A stretch of 64,000 bases of DNA. It comes from Parendozoicomonas haliclonae. Its GTDB lineage: Bacteria > Pseudomonadota > Gammaproteobacteria > Pseudomonadales > Endozoicomonadaceae. The stretch lies in NCBI RefSeq assembly GCF_900174585.1, contig NZ_FWPT01000004.1, positions 1 through 64,000 on the forward strand, written 5' to 3'. The stretch's first letter is position 1; each line of letters opens with the position of its first letter. A program made the position numbers and the translations under genes. The notes below the pieces were generated by a model. The model saw nothing but the letters and a program-made list of their open reading frames with translations, searched no databases and was not told the DNA's origin. Positions 9,213-18,194 of this stretch are shown piece after piece.

Positions 9213-11813
9213 ATGACACAGGCTGTCTACCATCCAAATGGCAATGACTGGCAAGGTGTCCCCATGGCTCACCCGTATGACAAAAGGTTAAGTGTTTCTT
9301 TCTCTAAGGGAAGCGACACCGTATCACTCAACCCTCCTTCGCCCTCTGAGACAGATAGAGAAGTAGCAACAACACCCGATCGAAGACGGGTTGAATCAAA
9401 ACCCGAAAAGCGCCGCAGCTTGCCCCGCATCTCTGGGAGATTCGGCATACCCAAAGCAATGAGCCTGCTTAAGCGCAGCACTTCTCATTCAGAGGGCACG
9501 CCTGCGGTCCATAGCCCTGGGCAAACAACATGGTGGATTCCGGAGGAAAGTCACACGGCTGACACCTCTGACCCTAGTCGTCAGAACGAGGGGATCGATG
9601 ACTTACCTCCCGTGACTCTCTATCCAGTCGCCCCTGATTCCCAAGATATCGAGGACAACAGAGTTGATTGCTCTGACGAATCTGATCAGGCGATGGATCG
9701 CTCGGACAAACAGCCCTCCCCAAGCGTCGAGAGGGAAGACACTTTGTGTGTTCGACAACTTCGCAATTCTTTTAAGTCGGCCTCAAAAGCTGCGACCAGC
9801 TTTCAGGCCGCGCGCAGGCGTACCGATACACTCACCGAACTTAAACGGCATTCTGATGAGGTCAACTCACTTTCAGACATTGATACCTCTGATAACCAGC
9901 CTGAAGCCACCGATATACCTGATGATGTTGTTTTGGCCTTGAGATCTGGCCTGCTCATCACCGACTCAAAAGCCATGCCGCAAGCATTGGCGGATTATGC
10001 TCTTGCTGTTGGCCGCTGTGTACGAGCCAAAGTCAAACTGACCCCAACGCAGCAGCGCTTGTTACGGAATGGTTATGTTGAACTCCTTGCCCATGACCAG
10101 GAACTGAACAATCCCTATGGGATTGTTCATAAGAAAACGGGAGGGATCTCCAGAGGCAAACTCGCCATTGCCATGCGCCTGGATATGCTGGAACAGGTGC
10201 GTGAATCTATCCGCAGCGGCGGGAGTGGCATGGCCACACAGATTTCTGGTGTTGCCAACCTTGGACCTCTTGAGGCCTTTAGAAGAGACATGCTGGGCTG
10301 CAAGAACCAGCCAGAGTTTGTCGATCTGGTCTTTTCTCAAGGCATGAATATTGATCTTTTCTGTATCTCTGGCCACCAAAAAGATATCCAGAAAGCGAAC
10401 GTCACGGTGACCGACAAGACAGAGAAGCTGATCGCAGAGAAGACTAAGCCGTCGGCGCAGCAAAACGAGGAAGAAATCAGCCGCCTGGAATACTCAATCG
10501 CCACTGGTAAAAAATTCATTTCCGAAACACAGCAGACCCTGGATGAAAAACTGCGCACATTCAAAGAACACGCAACCTGCCACCTTGACCAATTATTTAT
10601 TGAAGTTGCCACCTTGCAGGAGCAAATGCGCAGGGAATCTTTGCCCGGCGTACTAGACGAGATGGTGCAATCAACATCAGGTCGATCCAACAGGGAAAAA
10701 TATCTTCACCCGGAGACTATCGTCAGCCACGCCCATGATGAATTGATGAAAGGCGCACGCCTTAAGGTTATGGGCCATACAACCGAGAATGCCTCCGATG
10801 TATCCGAGGCTCAGCTGCAAAAAAATATTGATACTGAGTTCCAGTCCCGCTCTCGCAAGGTCTGGCTGGCATGTCACGAGCTGCTACTGAACAGCCTTGG
10901 ACTGGATCGCTATAAGGCACAAATATTTGAGAGCGGATTGAGCGACAATGACCGTATGACTTTACGGGATCATTTGATCAGCAACATTCCGGTCAACATT
11001 CCTCTGGCGCACAAAAAGAAGGTTCTGGAGGTGGGTCAGCGCAATGGCATCATCAGCCTGGATAGCTGTGACGAAGAGCAATTTCAGGATGATCTGGAAT
11101 ATGCATCCTCTCCCTTTAAACCGGATCTGTTGATTGCCTTGGCCGAACAGGAGCCGGAAACCTTTTCTTATCTGCTCAATGCTGTAAACCCCGATTATCT
11201 GACATCCGATGAGCTGGACGCGATCTATCAGGGCTGCAAGGCCTTGCTGAGCAACAGGCAGGTTGCACCACTGCTCACTCAGGGGCGTTTAAAAATCTAT
11301 GGTGCACAAGCCGATGACCTGTACCCCGAATTGAAAAATACCCTTATTTATCAGGCTCAGGAGGGAATTAAGAAACAGCTTAAGACCATGCGAGGAGAAG
11401 GCGACACGGATATTGATTACACACCGGACGGTATCCAGTACATTGCCTTCACAAAATACAAGACGTTTGATCATGCCAACCCAGTCCATCAATTACTGCA
11501 GGCATTAAGCTACGGCCTCCATATACTCGCAGGAGTACAATCCAGTGCTGGCATGAAGGCTCGCTGTTCTGACAGCCTGCTATCGACCAGCGGAAAATTG
11601 ACCATCTATAAAACCCGCCTGACCGCTTACGGACAAGAGCTGCTCAACAATACCCAGCCAGAGTTAAAAAACGGCACAGCCTCCCAGCGATTGCTGATCT
11701 GTGAAAACGGCTTGCCGGGGAAATGTGTTGTTAATACCGGCCCCTATCAAGTACGTGGTGCTCTGTGTCTGGATGCTCTTCTGGCATCAAAAGCCAAAGA
11801 GTCCAGTCAATAA
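9213..11813 (+). CDS. large orphan protein, candidate secreted effector
   Basis: About 866 residues from the ATG at 9213; the ATG at 9264 (MAHPYDKRL) has a better ribosome site (AAGGTG) and may be the true start. The first ~220 residues are rich in Ser, Pro, Asp and Arg and look disordered. The remainder is mostly helical, with a charged coiled-coil-like stretch around residues 395-460 of the shorter form. There is no signal peptide or membrane segment. I recognise no domain. Long, low-complexity-headed cytosolic orphans of this kind are frequent in host-associated Endozoicomonas, where some are suspected type III effectors; that is inference from context only. Confidence 0.6.
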   Translation: MTQAVYHPNGNDWQGVPMAHPYDKRLSVSFSKGSDTVSLNPPSPSETDREVATTPDRRRVESKPEKRRSLPRISGRFGIPKAMSLLKRSTSHSEGTPAVHSPGQTTWWIPEESHTADTSDPSRQNEGIDDLPPVTLYPVAPDSQDIEDNRVDCSDESDQAMDRSDKQPSPSVEREDTLCVRQLRNSFKSASKAATSFQAARRRTDTLTELKRHSDEVNSLSDIDTSDNQPEATDIPDDVVLALRSGLLITDSKAMPQALADYALAVGRCVRAKVKLTPTQQRLLRNGYVELLAHDQELNNPYGIVHKKTGGISRGKLAIAMRLDMLEQVRESIRSGGSGMATQISGVANLGPLEAFRRDMLGCKNQPEFVDLVFSQGMNIDLFCISGHQKDIQKANVTVTDKTEKLIAEKTKPSAQQNEEEISRLEYSIATGKKFISETQQTLDEKLRTFKEHATCHLDQLFIEVATLQEQMRRESLPGVLDEMVQSTSGRSNREKYLHPETIVSHAHDELMKGARLKVMGHTTENASDVSEAQLQKNIDTEFQSRSRKVWLACHELLLNSLGLDRYKAQIFESGLSDNDRMTLRDHLISNIPVNIPLAHKKKVLEVGQRNGIISLDSCDEEQFQDDLEYASSPFKPDLLIALAEQEPETFSYLLNAVNPDYLTSDELDAIYQGCKALLSNRQVAPLLTQGRLKIYGAQADDLYPELKNTLIYQAQEGIKKQLKTMRGEGDTDIDYTPDGIQYIAFTKYKTFDHANPVHQLLQALSYGLHILAGVQSSAGMKARCSDSLLSTSGKLTIYKTRLTAYGQELLNNTQPELKNGTASQRLLICENGLPGKCVVNTGPYQVRGALCLDALLASKAKESSQ

Positions 11814-11823
11814 CAAGCATTGA

Positions 11824-11850
11824 AAAGGGCGCACAAGGCGCCCTTACAAC
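11824..11850. terminator. hairpin between convergent genes
   Basis: AAGGGCGC-ACAAG-GCGCCCTT, 10 bp after the large orphan gene and before the convergent YqcC gene. The following tract is TACAAC on plus and TTTTCAATGCTT on minus, so it terminates best on the minus strand. Confidence 0.6.
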
Positions 11851-11870
11851 AATCGGTATGCTATTACTGT

Positions 11871-12182
11871 TTAGCGCATGGCGATATCCAGTCTGGCAAC
11901 CACCTCAAGGATCGCCTCTCGTCCCGATGCGATACCTTTGAGAGCTTCTTCCGCATAAGGATGCACTTGTGCCCCTTTAGGCAGGGCTGAGCCATGTTCA
12001 ATCATGGCGCGCAGGCGAGGGATATAAAGCCATTGCAACCATTCCAGCACACTGAGCGTATCAATACAGAATGGTTCCTGGCTTGATAAGGCTTCAAAGG
12101 ATGGCGTGATGGTTGTCCAGTGCCCTTCCTGACGGAGAACCTCTTCCAACTCTACCAGCAGGGCAGATACTTCCTGACTCAA
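11871..12182 (-). CDS. yqcC: YqcC family protein (DUF446)
   Basis: 103 residues, typical family length. The conserved core PFCIDTLSVLEWLQWLYIPR (about residues 37-56) and the LPKGAQVHPYAEEA stretch identify DUF446/YqcC, a small helical protein of unknown function common in gammaproteobacteria. It follows a TPR lipoprotein gene on the same strand. Confidence 0.85.
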   Translation of the reverse strand: MSQEVSALLVELEEVLRQEGHWTTITPSFEALSSQEPFCIDTLSVLEWLQWLYIPRLRAMIEHGSALPKGAQVHPYAEEALKGIASGREAILEVVARLDIAMR

Positions 12183-12208
12183 AAGCTAACTCCAGCTTGT
12201 CATCAATA

Positions 12209-12658
12209 TTAAATTGTTGAATTCCATTCTGATTGCTCCGTGCTGGCAATCAGCCGATCCAGATGCTCTCGTAGAAGCGGGTTATGGGCAAACGCCAGTC
12301 CACGGCGTGCCAGTGAGATAGCCTTGCCATACTCACCTTCTTCCTTACGAATGCGAGCCAGATAGTAATAAATCAGCCCATCATCCGGAGAGATACGCAG
12401 CGCCCGGCTGAACTTCTGAAGAGCCTCATTCAGATCCCCGTCCTGCCAGGCGATCCGTCCATCACTCAGCAGCTGCCCGGTTGCCGCGGGCCGGCCTTCC
12501 GCAGTCAGCTTTTCTAGATAGGCGTAATTATCTGTCTGAGACACAGAGGAATAAGGGTTAACGCTGGTGCCGCCAAACTGGCTACAGCCCCCCAGAGCAA
12601 GAATACCCACCGCCGCAAGAAGGCGTAATGATTTGCCAGCTGCCTGAATGTAACTCAT
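12209..12658 (-). CDS. TPR-repeat lipoprotein
   Basis: 149 residues. The signal sequence ends in a lipobox LALGGC (lipidated Cys at about residue 25), so the protein is membrane-anchored on the periplasmic side. Two tetratricopeptide-like repeats follow (DGRIAWQDGDLNEALQKFSR and LIYYYLARIRKEEGEYGKAI). TPR lipoproteins act as scaffolds; the partner is unknown. A short gap separates it from yqcC downstream. Confidence 0.8.
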   Translation of the reverse strand: MSYIQAAGKSLRLLAAVGILALGGCSQFGGTSVNPYSSVSQTDNYAYLEKLTAEGRPAATGQLLSDGRIAWQDGDLNEALQKFSRALRISPDDGLIYYYLARIRKEEGEYGKAISLARRGLAFAHNPLLREHLDRLIASTEQSEWNSTI

Positions 12659-12718
12659 CCGTTTGTGCCCATATTCAGGTTTCAGAGATTCAAAATACCG
12701 GCAGGAGGATAACAGCAG

Positions 12719-13780
12719 CTATAGCAGTTGACGAACAGAATCCACCAAATCCCCCATGCCAGCCTGAAGAGGGTCAACAACCGGGATATCGTATTCTTCC
12801 CGCAGATCCTCCTGGAAGCTGGAGAATTCGGACAGGTTCATACCTTCGGGAGTGAGGGTTATCGCTATGGGCTCGGAGTTGGTCAGCTTTCTGGTAAGGG
12901 CAATCTCATAGCGGATATCGGGCTTGGCAAACTCAGGAAAGCTTGCTCTGGCTTTACGCCCCGGTGAATCCTGCATGATGATAGCGTCAGGGCGACAGCC
13001 CTTCATAACCGCCATGCCGGTCATCAATCCCGGGTGGCTGGCTGATGCCAAGCCTTCTACCAAAATAATGTCTGGCCGCTGGTCTTCCCAGCACTTGATA
13101 ATCAGCTGCTCAATACCACCGGCGGCGCTGTGTAGTGACCAGGCATCTGGACAGAGTCCATAACTCACGCCTTGCAGGATACCAGTCTCACTGGTGGCAA
13201 CCATGGCACAGCTTACTCCACTCTCCTTCAGCGCCTGATATAAACAGTAGGTCGTGGTGTGCTTACCCTGATCACAGTCCGTACCGGTAATCAGTACCCG
13301 GCTTGCGCCAACATTTTCGACCGCACCGGAGAACAAGGGTTGTTCAGTAAGCGGCGGTGGTTTCTTAAGATCAAAGATCAGTCCATCAGCAGCAAAGCTT
13401 TTGAACTCTTCATCGTCAGAAAGAAAGTGGAACAGACCGGAGACAACGTGCAACTGCCGGGACAGGGCGTCCCGGATATATATACGTTCTTTGTCGGGTA
13501 TAAACTCTTGAGACGGGAGTTTTCCGTAGATAAACCAGCTGATGCCTTTATGTGCCTGCATCACTTCGGCAAGGGTTCCATAAACAGGAATAGGCTGGCC
13601 GCCTTCTACTGTGGCATCAGCAGTAAGCCCATGCCAGTGGCTATCAATTACCGCACAGATATCGAAATAGTGTGACGTCCTGACCAGACCATTGGCGATC
13701 TTTCCTGCCCGCTTACCCAGCTCACCTTCACAGAAAACAACGGCTTTCCGGTTATCGGCATGAACACCAACCGCATGCAT
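12719..13780 (-). CDS. DUF1611 family P-loop protein (DgcN-like)
   Basis: 353 residues. An N-terminal Rossmann-like region is followed by the DUF1611 C-terminal domain with a P-loop-like motif TGTDCDQGKHTTT (about residue 167) and the LVEGLASASHPG motif. One branch of this family (DgcN) has been reported as a D-glutamate/D-glutamine N-acetyltransferase working with a dipeptide epimerase-like partner. No DgcA-like gene lies nearby, so the assignment is only to the family. Confidence 0.7.
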   Translation of the reverse strand: MHAVGVHADNRKAVVFCEGELGKRAGKIANGLVRTSHYFDICAVIDSHWHGLTADATVEGGQPIPVYGTLAEVMQAHKGISWFIYGKLPSQEFIPDKERIYIRDALSRQLHVVSGLFHFLSDDEEFKSFAADGLIFDLKKPPPLTEQPLFSGAVENVGASRVLITGTDCDQGKHTTTYCLYQALKESGVSCAMVATSETGILQGVSYGLCPDAWSLHSAAGGIEQLIIKCWEDQRPDIILVEGLASASHPGLMTGMAVMKGCRPDAIIMQDSPGRKARASFPEFAKPDIRYEIALTRKLTNSEPIAITLTPEGMNLSEFSSFQEDLREEYDIPVVDPLQAGMGDLVDSVRQLL

Positions 13781-13868
13781 GGCCTACCTCGTTGGATACT
13801 TTCAAAATCCCTCCGCCGAGGTTAGCAGCCAGTACGCATTTCTGTTGTGATTATTGGCTATGACACCA

Positions 13869-16214
13869 TTACTCCCAAAGAGCCTTGAACCAGTCCACAA
13901 CGCCTTTTGCCGGTGAAGCTTTGGCGCAGGGTGCTTTCTGCAAAGGTTCCGAGCCTTTAATAAACGGCAGTGCCACATCATTCTGACAACCGGCTCCACC
14001 CATATGGCCGGTGGCTCTATCGATATTAAAGAAGGCAACCTTCGACGACACCGGCGGACTTAACGACTTAAGTGGACGCTGAGCCATAAAGTCAGACCAG
14101 ATGCGCAACGCACCGGTTCCGCCGGTATAGCGGGCAGACTTGTTATCATCCCGTCCCAACCAGGTGACTGCGAGCGTGTCGCCGGAATAACCGGCAAACC
14201 AGCTATCCCGCAGCTCATCTGTTGTGCCGGTCTTACCAGCCACTCTTACAGACGACGGTATTTTTTTATAAGCCGATTTACCCGTCCCTTCCCACATAAC
14301 CCGCTGCAGGGCATAGTTAATAAGGTCAACCTGCTCAGGCGGGAACGCTTCTTCAACCGACAGACTGTACTGCGTAAGTGGTTGGCCATGGGCATCGAGA
14401 ACCGCATCGATAGCACGCAATGGCACACGGAAGCCGCCGGATGCCAGTGTCTGATACATGGCTGCCACTTCGACCGGCGTCATATCAATCGACCCCAACA
14501 GCAATGACGGGAATGGATTTACATCCCGGGTCAGCCCCATATTTTTCAGGGTGCTGACAACGGCTGGTACACCAACATCCATACCCAGCCTGATAGTTGC
14601 CAGGTTGTAAGACTTGGCGAGCGCCAGATAGAGCGGAACCTCACCATGCACCTTGCGGCTGTAGTTTTCCGGTGACCACTCCCGGCCATTGTTCTCCTTA
14701 AGGGTGATCGGTTCATCCTTAATACGAGTAGCCAGGGTATAACGGGATGGATCTGCCAGTGCAGTAAGGAAGACCGCCGGTTTCACCAGAGATCCAATCG
14801 GGCGGCGCGCATCCAGAGCACGGTTGAAGCCGGCAAAACCAGCATCACGCCCACCCACAATGGCCTGCACTTCGCCTGTACGGGAGCTGGTTACCACCAT
14901 CGCACCTTCCAGCCCGGTGTCTTTACCACCATCCAGCTGCTTGATGCGTTTAGACAGGCTGTCCTGCGCCTGCTGCTGCACAATTGGATTCATATTGGTG
15001 AAAATGCGAAGACCTTCGCTGGTCAGATCTTCATTTCGGTAATCCTGGCGCAGCTGCCGTTTAACCAGATCAATGTAGGCAGGGAAAGCATTCGCCTGCA
15101 GACGTTCCCGAGATACCACCCCCAAAGACTGCTTCTGAGCCTGTTCAGCTTCTGCTGCGGTGATGATGCCCTGATCAGCCATCATATCCAGCACCAGATC
15201 ACGGCGCTCCTTTGCTCGCTCAGGGTAACGGCGAGGGTTGTAGTAAGACGGCCCCTTCACAATCGCGACCATCAGAGCCTGCTTGGCCAGATTCAACTCA
15301 CTGAGCGGTCGGGCAAAATAAAACTCGCTGGCCAGCGCAAAACCATGAACAGAACGCTGCCCCTGCTGGCCGAGGTAAACCTCATTCAGATAAGTCTCGA
15401 GGATTTCATCCTTGCTGTAATGCCATTCCAACAGCAGAGACATAAAGGCCTCTTCAATCTTCCGCGTGAAGGTTCGCTTGTTATTCAGATAGAAGTTCTT
15501 GATCAGCTGCTGGGTCAGGGTGCTGCCGCCCTGAACAATGCCACCGGCCTGGATATTGGCAACCATGGCCCGGGCAATGCCTTTCGGGGAAAGACCCCAG
15601 TGCTCATAAAAGTCCCGGTCTTCGACTGCGACCAGCGCCTTAACCATGGTTGCTGGAACGTCCTTGAGCTGAACCAGCATCCGATCTTCATGGCTGGCCG
15701 GATATATCCCGCCCATCATCTGGGGGTCGAGGCGGATAACAGGAACATCCCGGCCACTGGTGGTCTGGAGATTCCTCAGGCTGTTCCCGGAGAAATCGGC
15801 ACGCAGAGCCATAGAGTCCCGTGGTCCATCAGGGAACCGGAAACCACGAACATAAATTTCAAAGGAGTCTCCAGCACGGGAGAAGGTACCCGGTCGGCTA
15901 ATGCTTCTAACCGGCTGATAGCCCTGCCGGCGCAGCTGGCCCTGCAGAGTATCGGGATCCAGTGTCATGCCTTCATACAGCTCGACGGGCTGGGCATAGA
16001 CCTTGGCCGGGATGGCCCACTTCTTACCATCGAAGGTACTGGTGATGACCGCATCGAGATAGATAAGCCAGGCACCCAGCACGACCAGACCACACAGGGC
16101 CAATCGGAAGAGCAGTCGCCAGGATGGCAGCCAGCGCCTTGTTTTCTTGACCGCTTTTTTCGGGGCCGGCTTTTTGGCCCGGGTCGTTTTTCTGGGTGAT
16201 GCGTTCTTGGTCAT
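13869..16214 (-). CDS. mrcB: penicillin-binding protein 1B (bifunctional glycosyltransferase/transpeptidase)
   Basis: About 781 residues from the ATG at 16214 (MTKNASPRKTTRAKK); a longer frame to 16283 is open but less likely. A basic cytoplasmic tail is followed by one membrane helix (about residues 30-52), a UB2H-like region, a GT51 glycosyltransferase domain with EDRDFYEHWG, and a transpeptidase domain with GSLVKP (SxxK), SYN and KTGTT. It polymerises and crosslinks peptidoglycan. The order and motifs match PBP1b rather than PBP1a. Confidence 0.95.
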   Translation of the reverse strand: MTKNASPRKTTRAKKPAPKKAVKKTRRWLPSWRLLFRLALCGLVVLGAWLIYLDAVITSTFDGKKWAIPAKVYAQPVELYEGMTLDPDTLQGQLRRQGYQPVRSISRPGTFSRAGDSFEIYVRGFRFPDGPRDSMALRADFSGNSLRNLQTTSGRDVPVIRLDPQMMGGIYPASHEDRMLVQLKDVPATMVKALVAVEDRDFYEHWGLSPKGIARAMVANIQAGGIVQGGSTLTQQLIKNFYLNNKRTFTRKIEEAFMSLLLEWHYSKDEILETYLNEVYLGQQGQRSVHGFALASEFYFARPLSELNLAKQALMVAIVKGPSYYNPRRYPERAKERRDLVLDMMADQGIITAAEAEQAQKQSLGVVSRERLQANAFPAYIDLVKRQLRQDYRNEDLTSEGLRIFTNMNPIVQQQAQDSLSKRIKQLDGGKDTGLEGAMVVTSSRTGEVQAIVGGRDAGFAGFNRALDARRPIGSLVKPAVFLTALADPSRYTLATRIKDEPITLKENNGREWSPENYSRKVHGEVPLYLALAKSYNLATIRLGMDVGVPAVVSTLKNMGLTRDVNPFPSLLLGSIDMTPVEVAAMYQTLASGGFRVPLRAIDAVLDAHGQPLTQYSLSVEEAFPPEQVDLINYALQRVMWEGTGKSAYKKIPSSVRVAGKTGTTDELRDSWFAGYSGDTLAVTWLGRDDNKSARYTGGTGALRIWSDFMAQRPLKSLSPPVSSKVAFFNIDRATGHMGGAGCQNDVALPFIKGSEPLQKAPCAKASPAKGVVDWFKALWE

Positions 16215-16390
16215 GCCCGGATTATATGTGGCTACATAGGCTGGATAACAGAGTGAAAAAACCGAAGATCCAAAAGCGGCCAAGGTCTGCTCATAATGTC
16301 AGATCAGCCAACTTCTTTATATTCTTCGTCTATCATTACAATGTTGATAATGACTAACTGTTCTATCTGAATGCAAAAGGATTTGCCTTG

Positions 16391-16654
16391 ATGGAGCTGA
16401 TTGATATGAAAAATCTCGGCAAGACCTCTGTTCAGTGGTTAAAGGCCGTAGGTATACACAGCCCTGAACAGCTGCGCGCCGTTGGTGCCGCAGCAGCTTA
16501 TAGCAAGGTTAAATCCCGGGGTTTTCGCGTATCAAAAGTGCTTTTGTATGCTCTTGAAGGAGCACTGCTGGATGTGCACTGGAGTGAGCTCAATGAAGAC
16601 CATAAGAGCAAGCTGCTAAAAGATACACAGCAACCTCTCTCACCACCTACATAA
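16391..16654 (+). CDS. TfoX C-terminal domain protein
   Basis: 87 residues from the ATG at 16391; AAGGA lies about 9 nt upstream, and the TTG at 16388 is less likely. The protein matches the TfoX/Sxy C-terminal helix-hairpin-helix-like domain (NLGKTSVQWLKAVGIHSPEQLRAVGA...). The N-terminal TfoX domain is absent, and stand-alone C-terminal proteins of this type are common. Role unknown; full-length relatives regulate competence. Confidence 0.8.
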   Translation: MELIDMKNLGKTSVQWLKAVGIHSPEQLRAVGAAAAYSKVKSRGFRVSKVLLYALEGALLDVHWSELNEDHKSKLLKDTQQPLSPPT

Positions 16655-16681
16655 AACCTAAGAAAAAATACGTATTAATAC

Positions 16682-16713
16682 TTGCACATGCAAATGAGAA
16701 CAATTATCATTTG
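16682..16713 (+). promoter_or_regulatory. Fur-box promoter of a candidate sRNA
   Basis: -35 TTGCAC (16682-16687), a 17-bp spacer and -10 TATCAT (16705-16710). The sequence AATGAGAACAATTATCATTTG without its last base spans about 16693-16712, overlaps the spacer and -10, and closely resembles the Fur-box repeats (NATWAT pattern). No gene starts downstream on plus; instead an intrinsic terminator follows 100 bp later. Confidence 0.75.
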
Positions 16714-16716
16714 TAT

Positions 16717-16838
16717 TGCTAGCTGACTACTAGCACGTGTTCAAAAGAAAGCGGCTCCCAACCCTGCTCTCTTATGAGCACACCTCATCAGGCAATTCAC
16801 GGCATTATTACCCCGGCTTCGGCCGGGGATTTTTTTGT
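16717..16838 (+). ncRNA. candidate Fur-repressed small RNA (RyhB/PrrF analogue)
   Basis: A transcript starting 7 nt after the -10 would be about 122 nt. It opens with a 6-bp stem-loop (TGCTAG/CTAGCA, 16717-16735), has a single-stranded middle of about 75 nt, and ends in the terminator CCCCGGC-TTCG-GCCGGGG-A-TTTTTTT (16811-16838). There is no good reading frame in it, and the neighbouring minus-strand gene ends beyond the terminator. This is the architecture of iron-starvation sRNAs such as RyhB or PrrF, which turn off iron-using proteins. Homology was not tested. Confidence 0.65.
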
Positions 16839-16845
16839 CCGTCGT

Positions 16846-17052
16846 TTATGTGAAGGAGATAATTCCCCAAACGACCAAAGCGATAATGCCTGGTACAAAG
16901 AACCCGATCAGGGCGCCAGACTCCCGATCACCACCGCGTTTCTCGGTAAATTCACCCAGCCACCAGGTCAGCCCAACCCAACCACCTGTTCCTGCGGTAA
17001 TACCCAGCCACTCCCAGAGATCGAAACCAGCCAATAGTGCCAATAAGTCCAT
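16846..17052 (-). CDS. small membrane protein, unknown
   Basis: 68 residues from the ATG at 17052, preceded by GCAGGGGGC; a longer frame to 17172 is open but poorer. Two hydrophobic segments (about 1-30, with several Trp and Gly, and 48-67, GALIGFFVPGIIALVVWGII) flank a short charged loop (EFTEKRGGDRES). Not recognised. It sits between the sRNA and chaN. Confidence 0.5.
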   Translation of the reverse strand: MDLLALLAGFDLWEWLGITAGTGGWVGLTWWLGEFTEKRGGDRESGALIGFFVPGIIALVVWGIISFT

Positions 17053-17176
17053 ACTGCCCCCTGCATCCCAAGTTTGCCAACCCTGATTGCCGGCCTGCTT
17101 GTTAACCAAAGGTCCGACGGGTTTATTGTGATTCCACACAGTATGGCAAAGGACGAAGATTCCACTTCCCAATCAT

Positions 17177-17209
17177 GAAAACACCGCCTTATTTATGGCG
17201 GTGTTTTCC
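17177..17209. terminator. bidirectional terminator downstream of chaN
   Basis: GAAAACACCGCC-TTATTTAT-GGCGGTGTTTTC. The stem carries A and T tracts on both sides, so it works on either strand. It lies 36 bp after the end of the ChaN gene. Confidence 0.85.
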
Positions 17210-17244
17210 GTACTTGGGGTTAGACAGAATGAAGGGGCGAGAGT

Positions 17245-18168
17245 TCAGGGCTGGGCCGTTTCCGCTTGCTCAGGAGCCTTAGCTTTCTTAGACACAACTC
17301 CTTTAGACATGGTCCCGTTTTTGAACATAGCGCAGTAATCAGGACGCTCAACACCAGCAGTTGCCCAGACGATGTCATACTGCTGGCTGTTGGAAGCTTC
17401 CACCTCTGTGCTTTCTGTAAAGCCAAGAGCCAGGATCTTTGCATCGGGATCGTTCGCCAGCACATAACGCGGCACACCGATATCTTTACGGGCATGCCAG
17501 CTACCCGCCAGCAAAACTGTGCCTTTCATTTCTGTCAGGCTGGCAGCCATCCGAACATCACGGCCAACCTGAACACGCAGCATGGTTTCCGCACGGTCCG
17601 CTGGAATACTGCCGCAATGTGCCGCCTTGAACTGATCCTTGTGCATCTTCACACCTTCTTCACCCAGCAGCAGATTGCCGAGTCGTGCAGGGTTGGCACG
17701 AGCAGTGACCAGCTCACCCTTATCAAGGTTGGCTGACTTCAGGGGAACACCGTTGGACGTCGCCCAGCTGACAATCGGGCCATAGAGCTCCCAGTCCCAG
17801 CCTTTTTCCCAGCTCAGCATGGTATTGAGTTCGGTCAGATCAGAAACCCGATCCTTCACAGCAAGGTCAGCACCTGGCTGCTGGGAAGGTACCAGCATTT
17901 CCATAGCAACCTGCTTCAGCCAGCCGCGCTTATATAGCTCAACCAGGACCTCCTTCTGCAGGGCGTGGTGCTCAGGGTTATCATGTCGCTCACCAAGAAT
18001 GACGTAATCGGCCTTCTGCAGCTGATCCGCCAGTTCTGAGACTGTTCCAATGGAATGCTCCGGCTGGGAATCCGTGGCAAACATAACAGCAGGCTTGGCT
18101 GCACAACCGGATAAAACTAACGCCGCAGTAGTCATACAAATATTCCTGATGAGTTTCGCTATAGACAT
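17245..18168 (-). CDS. ChaN family heme/iron-associated lipoprotein
   Basis: 307 residues from the ATG at 18168 (MSIAKLIRNICM), preceded by AGGGA; a longer frame to 18303 is open but lacks support. The lipobox LVLSGC places the lipidated Cys at residue 22. The ChaN domain starts with YVILGERHDNPEHHALQ and ends with the VLLAGSWHARKDIGVPRYV stretch. ChaN proteins are iron-regulated lipoproteins of the EreA/ChaN-like fold; Campylobacter ChaN binds heme. Its place next to a heme-uptake locus and a Fur-controlled sRNA fits that role. Confidence 0.85.
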   Translation of the reverse strand: MSIAKLIRNICMTTAALVLSGCAAKPAVMFATDSQPEHSIGTVSELADQLQKADYVILGERHDNPEHHALQKEVLVELYKRGWLKQVAMEMLVPSQQPGADLAVKDRVSDLTELNTMLSWEKGWDWELYGPIVSWATSNGVPLKSANLDKGELVTARANPARLGNLLLGEEGVKMHKDQFKAAHCGSIPADRAETMLRVQVGRDVRMAASLTEMKGTVLLAGSWHARKDIGVPRYVLANDPDAKILALGFTESTEVEASNSQQYDIVWATAGVERPDYCAMFKNGTMSKGVVSKKAKAPEQAETAQP

Positions 18169-18194
18169 GAAAAGTCCCTGATCATTGCGTCTTT

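Noticed and set aside
11680-11813. A possible Cys-based phosphatase motif (SopB/IpgD-like) near the C-terminus of the large orphan protein.
   Set aside because: The segment ICENGLPGKCVV lacks the Cx5R arrangement, so no phosphatase can be claimed.
16846-17172. The longer 108-codon version of the small membrane protein.
   Set aside because: The first 40 codons have no ribosome site and look non-coding; the ATG at 17052 has a good one.
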